Source: Atherix ibis (lineage: Eukaryota; Arthropoda; Insecta; Diptera; Athericidae). Taken from it: a DNA stretch of 64,000 nt. Numbering within the stretch: the stretch's first letter is position 1; each line of letters opens with the position of its first letter. Position numbers and translations under genes: made by a program. The notes beneath the pieces were generated by a model. That model did not search any database, was not told where the DNA came from, and worked only from the letters and a program-made list of their open reading frames with translations. The stretch is from the NCBI GenBank assembly GCA_958298945.1, contig OY282610.1, positions 38,385,667-38,449,666 of the forward strand, read 5' to 3'. This document shows positions 60,503 through 64,000 of this stretch, one piece after another.

Positions 60503-61754
60503 CGAGGGTCATTCAACAAGTACTTAGCCTACAAAAGAAAAACGAAAATTTTGGAAAGGTGGCAATTTATTTTTCCACATAATCTCCTTCAAGCTCGATA
60601 CACTTGGCCCAGCGATGCTCTAACTTTTTTAACCCGTCCAAAAAATACATTTTCTCGAGGGAAGCAAAATAGGCCTCCGTGGCGACGATGACCTCCTCAT
60701 TCGACCCAAATCTATTCCCGGCGAGTGATTTTTTGGAAACAAAAAGTAGTCACAGGGGGCCAAATCTGGAGAGTACGGTGGATGGGGCAGCAATTCGCAG
60801 CGAAATTCGACCAATTTGGCCATGGCGTCGGCGGAGGTGTGAGCCGGCGCGTTGTCGTGGTGGAACAGCACTTTTTTCTTCGCAAAGCGGGGCCGCTTTT
60901 GCTTCAATTCGATGTCAAATCGGCCCAATAAGTCAGCATAGTAGCGCCCCGTGATTGTTTTACCCTTATCGAGGTAATCGATGTGGATCACACCTTGTGA
61001 ATCCCAGAAAATGGTGGCCATCACCTTTGCGGCCGATCGAACAGTCTTCGCCTTCTTCGGAGCACGTTCGACGGGTGAAGTCCACTGTTTCGACTGTTCC
61101 TTGGTCTCTGGTGTGTACCAGTGAATCCATGTTTCGTCGACGGTCACGAAACGACGCAAGAACTCCGCTGGATTGCGCTGAAACAGCACCAAACACTTCG
61201 CCGATGTGGTCTCACGGTTGCGCTTGTTTTCCGGTGTGAGCAAACGCGGCACCCATCGCGCCGACAGCTTTCTCATGCCCAGTTCTTCGTGTAGAATATG
61301 ATGCACCGTTCCTACTGCGATGCCCACAGTCTCAGCTATCTCGTGAACCTTCAATCGACGGTCTGCCAACACGAGATCGTGGACTTTTTTAACATTTTCC
61401 TCCGTAGCAGCCGTTTTCGGTGCACCTGGGCGTGGCTCATCAAAAACCGACGTGCGGCCACGAACAAACTCGTTGAACCAATTCTTGACGGTCGCCATCG
61501 AAGGAGAAGAGTCACCATACACAGCATCCAAGCGATCTTTGATTTCGCTGCACGTTTTCCCTTCCAAAAACAAGAATCTAATCACCGAACGATATTGTTC
61601 TTTTTCCATTTTTGTGCAACTGACCGACACACTCGCTTTCAAAGGCTCTCAAAACAAAACTAATAAAGGAAATCGACTGAAACTTTGACAGTATGCTACG
61701 ATGGGCAGCAGTTCCATCGGGCGGTGAGGCTAAGTACTTGTTGAATGACCCTCG
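60503..61754 (-). mobile_element. irritans-type mariner, full length, 1252 bp
   Basis: TA at 60501-60502 and 61755-61756 flank perfect 28-bp terminal inverted repeats (CGAGGGTCATTCAACAAGTA, then CTTAGCCT). The transposase lies on the minus strand with normal mariner spacing. Repeats, length and a single frameshift suggest a relatively recent insertion. The terminal repeats and protein differ from the 50,824 copy, so the two are related but separate lineages. Confidence 0.96.
60567..61609 (-). pseudogene. irritans-type mariner transposase, one frameshift
   Basis: The ATG at 61609 starts MEKEQYRSVIRFLFLEGKTC. Next come the helix-turn-helix part (VHEIAETVGIAVGTVHHILH), WVPRLLTPENKRN, first Asp in VTVDETWIHWYTPET, second in LFHHDNAPAHTS and third in PPYSPDLAPCDYFLFP. 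I count 34 residues between the second and third Asp (DD34D). Just after FLFP, near 60,730-60,737, a frameshift occurs in an A-run. The other frame continues with KSLAGNRFGSNEEV and ends DYVEK and TAA at 60567-60569. From ATG to this stop is 1043 nt, so a 7-nt deletion (or one missing A) explains the shift. Upstream codons to 61,642 are open but start with TTG, so the ATG at 61609 is preferred. All catalytic residues remain; only the C-terminal ~50 residues are garbled. Confidence 0.95.
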
Positions 61755-61782
61755 TATACTATAAAGAGTATTTTCTTAACAT

Positions 61783-61845
61783 TTTGCTGGATATTTTCAA
61801 TGCATTCGATATAGTATGGGACGCAAGATTAAAATGTAAAACTCA
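61783..61845 (+). pseudogene. Tiny non-LTR RT scrap
   Basis: LLDIFNAFDIVWDARLKCKT fits the LLDxSxAFDxVWHxxLLxKL block of non-LTR RT. It lies directly after the mariner and directly before a DD41D relic. Only about 20 residues, so the call is tentative. Confidence 0.45.
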
Positions 61846-61849
61846 AAAA

Positions 61850-62690
61850 AATTTCGCAGCTATTTGACGCTATTTGAAATCAAATAACCAACCCGTATGC
61901 GTAGAGTGCGTACAGAGGAAAATATTGCTGCTGTAGCGTTCATTGTTTGTAAAGGTCGCGATTTACGCATCCGTTGCTGTTCACATCAATTGGAAATGTG
62001 TTACTCAACTTTGTGGAAGATTTTACAAAAGGATCTTGATCTTAAACAGTGCAAGAAATGAAGCCAAATGAACTGCCATATCATCGAACCTTTAGGGTGA
62101 GTGGGCCTGAGAATCATATGAAGAAAATACGTTTTTATTCCCCCAAAACATTGCGTTCATCGAAGAAGCTCAGTTCTGGTTGAATGGGTATGTGAATAGG
62201 CAAAATTGTCGCATTTATTCCGATGAACAACTACAGGCAAGATAAAAACTTCCTGTGTACCCAGAAAAATCTGTCAGTCCGTATTTCTTTAAAGATGACG
62301 CTGGCCGTAATGTAACCGTCAATGGTGCCCGCTATCGCTCGACGATTTCGAACTTTTTTTTGTTCAAAATGTACGACATGTGGTTTTAACAAGACGATGC
62401 CACACATCACGTTAAACATTAACCATATTGAGTGATGAGTTCGGTGAGCAATTTAACTCACGTGTCGGACCGGTGAGTTGGCCGCCTAGATCGTGCGATT
62501 TGACGCTCCTCGATTATTTTTTATAGGGCTGCGTGAAGTCACTCATCTATGCCGGTAAACTGGCGGCACTTGCAGGTCTTGAAAGATAAAATTACATGTG
62601 TTAGTAGCGATATATCAGCCGATATCCTCGAAAATGTGGTTCAAAATTCACAAAACGTAGTCACTTAAAACGTAGTCGTGGCAAATATTT
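61850..62690 (+). pseudogene. DD41D-type transposase, group B, near full extent
   Basis: Starts within the DNA-binding half (RTEENIAAVAFIVCKG, then RCCSHQLEMCYSTLWKILQK), with ELKPNELPYHRTF-like sequence following a frameshift. The first-Asp motif reads FIEEAQFWLNGYVNRQNCRI (Asp to Glu). DDAGRNVTVNGARYRS comes next, then MYDMWF, a stop, QDDATHH at the second Asp, and WPPRSCDLTLLDYFL, a stop, GCVK at the third. The tail CACTTAAAACGTAGTCGTGG at about 62,650 matches the 16-kb copy. It is the longest group B copy but has several stops and a mutated first Asp. The extreme N-terminus is missing. Confidence 0.87.
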
Positions 62691-62699
62691 ATATAAAAT

Positions 62700-63689
62700 A
62701 ATATTTTAATAAAAAATGACAAGCATTGGTTTATCGATTCGAATAAAATACATTTTATATACTTTTACAATTTTTCTATATTTTCTTGGAATAGTCAAAA
62801 CCAAACACTTAAAAAATCAGCCATTTTATGCGGAAGTGCCAGATGGTTTGTAGCATTTTTGTAAAAAAAAAAAATATATATAAAAATTCTTTAAATTTTT
62901 TATATGTGAAAGAGCTACAGCCTTTTCAGAATTATTTATTGAATAATTTATTTTATTTATAATTTTTATTGTTTTTAATTAAATTTTAGCAACATTGTCT
63001 GTTCCCTGTCTAGTGCTAAAAGTGTCGTCACGTTTCCGTAAATTATTGGGATTATTTTGTAATAATTTTTCATAGTCGTTTATGCATACTTAATAAAATT
63101 TATCCTCATTCAAAGAACCGTTTACATACTTGGCAAAACACAGTTTTGTTATATTGTATCCAAAGATAAAAGTTGAATTCATTTAGTCTATTCGTAAATT
63201 ACCAAAGAAAACTCCTTCGCTTGAAATTAATATTTACCTCGTACTATATATCTAAAATGATAAATAAAAATTAATATTTCGATATGCTTTTCAAATTAGT
63301 ATTGATTAACCCAGTTGTAAGACATCTTACACTCTAATAGTTACTGCTTCATTCGAAAAGTTTATTTTGGCTGAATTAATACGATTTGTTCGCTCCACTT
63401 CTTCACGAATTATATCTTCTTCCAGTTCAATTTTCAATTCTTCTATTTCAGCATCATATTTACCCCAATTTAGATAATCTGTAGACTTAATCTATACACT
63501 CTATCTCCTTTTGACGGTTATTAATAGTTTATTTTTGTGTGTTCATATTAGGTGATTCGAGAGTGTTTTTTTTTTGAATAGGTGATAAATTTTCACCAAA
63601 TTCATATCTAAATAGTATCTTCAGATTTTATTTCAGTTGTCCATAGAATTTCATAATATTATACCATTTTTTATACTATTTACTTATTA
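62700..63689. other. AT-rich DNA, no gene
   Basis: No domain, RNA gene or transposon end is recognisable between the DD41D relic and the mariner that starts at 63,690. Confidence 0.5.
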
Positions 63690-64000
63690 CAAGATGTATA
63701 AGCTTAAATCCGCTGTTTGGTCGTAGATGGCGTGAGTGAGCGTATAAAGCTACCATGGACACACCATACTTTTTTTAAGAGTTTGACATCTGTCAACATT
63801 AATCAGTGCACATTGTCAGCAATTTCGTACAACAACATAGATTTTTTCTTTGGTAATCATGTCTAGTTTTGTGCCAGAAAAAGATCATATACGGGAAGCT
63901 CTGCTTTTCTGCTTCAATTTGAAGAAATCGGCTGCCGAATCATATCGAATGCTTACGGAGGCCTATGGTGACAGTGCTTTATCGGAAATATTATGCCGAG
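63690..64000 (+). mobile_element. Mauritiana-type mariner, 5' part, cut by window end
   Basis: After TA at 63688-63689 the sequence CAAGATGTATAAGCTTAAAT matches the 5' end of the deleted copy at 10,274. The two share the leader (CCGCTGTTTGGTC, GAGTGAGCGTAT, GAGTTTGACATCTGTCAACA) and the transposase start. This copy has an extra TTGTCAGCAATTTCG in the leader that the 10-kb copy lacks. The 3' part lies outside the window. Confidence 0.88.
63859..64000 (+). CDS. Mauritiana-type mariner transposase, N-terminal 47 residues
   Basis: The ATG at 63859 opens MSSFVPEKDHIREALLFCFN, then LKKSAAESYRMLTEAYGDSA and LSEILCR, running off the window without a stop. This is the first helix-turn-helix of the DNA-binding domain of Mos1-like mariner transposases (family start MSSFVP, FCFxLKKxAAES, MLxEAYG). 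The visible part has no stop or frameshift, unlike the 10.4-kb copy, whose frame leaves the family at about codon 32. Whether the catalytic domain is intact cannot be judged. Confidence 0.88.
   Translation, partial: MSSFVPEKDHIREALLFCFNLKKSAAESYRMLTEAYGDSALSEILCR

Noticed and set aside
60679..61688. Several plus-strand open frames across the irritans mariner
   Set aside because: All lie antisense to the transposase, which has the catalytic motifs and the terminal-repeat context.
62231..62419. Minus-strand open frame in the group B copy
   Set aside because: The plus strand carries the DD41D motifs here; the minus frame is incidental.
1..64000. CRISPR arrays, operons, bacterial promoters, ribosome binding sites or terminators
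   Set aside because: The DNA is eukaryotic in character (insect transposons, microsatellites, satellite DNA). The regular repeats at 2-6 kb and 22-23 kb have no spacer-repeat alternation or cas genes.

Overview
This window looks like non-coding DNA from an insect, most likely a higher fly. It is extremely AT-rich, full of poly-A/T and short microsatellites, and I found no convincing host gene, tRNA or rRNA. The fly assignment is inference: DD41D (rosa-type), irritans-type and mauritiana-type mariners are known from Diptera. Nearly everything recognisable is a transposable element, a fragment of one, or a tandem or inverted repeat.

Layout. 1-2.1 kb: featureless AT-rich DNA. 2.1-6.0 kb: a satellite array whose core is a three-monomer higher-order repeat with an exact 402-bp period, with decayed edges. 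8.86-10.16 kb: a nearly intact DD41D Tc1/mariner element broken by two nonsense codons. 10.3-19.1 kb: a graveyard holding a deleted mauritiana-type mariner, an RNase-H-class non-LTR tail, a Jockey reverse-transcriptase relic, a long-TIR mariner and three DD41D fragments. 21.9-23.1 kb and 48.9-50.0 kb: two copies of a unit made of a leader plus a 20-bp minisatellite. 24.9-25.7 kb and 28.6-29.3 kb: a duplicated block of four ~140-bp repeats. 32.2-33.4 kb: a second long-TIR mariner at the centre of an older 130-bp-arm palindrome. 33.7-43.9 kb: very AT-rich, no genes.

43.9-50.5 kb and 55.8-62.7 kb are again dense with non-LTR and DD41D relics. They include a chimera, found twice in opposite orientation, in which a DD41D transposase remnant runs into a reverse-transcriptase remnant. 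Two irritans-type mariners have good ends: 50,824-51,881 (internal deletion) and 60,503-61,754 (full length, perfect 28-bp TIRs, one frameshift). The right edge enters a mauritiana-type mariner whose visible coding start is open.

No pathway or operon can be described: these are independent selfish elements, nearly all dead. The points of most interest are structural: the homogenised satellite, the two long-TIR mariner derivatives, the twice-seen transposase/RT chimera and the leader-plus-minisatellite repeats. All protein-family calls rest on motif recognition by eye; no database search was possible.
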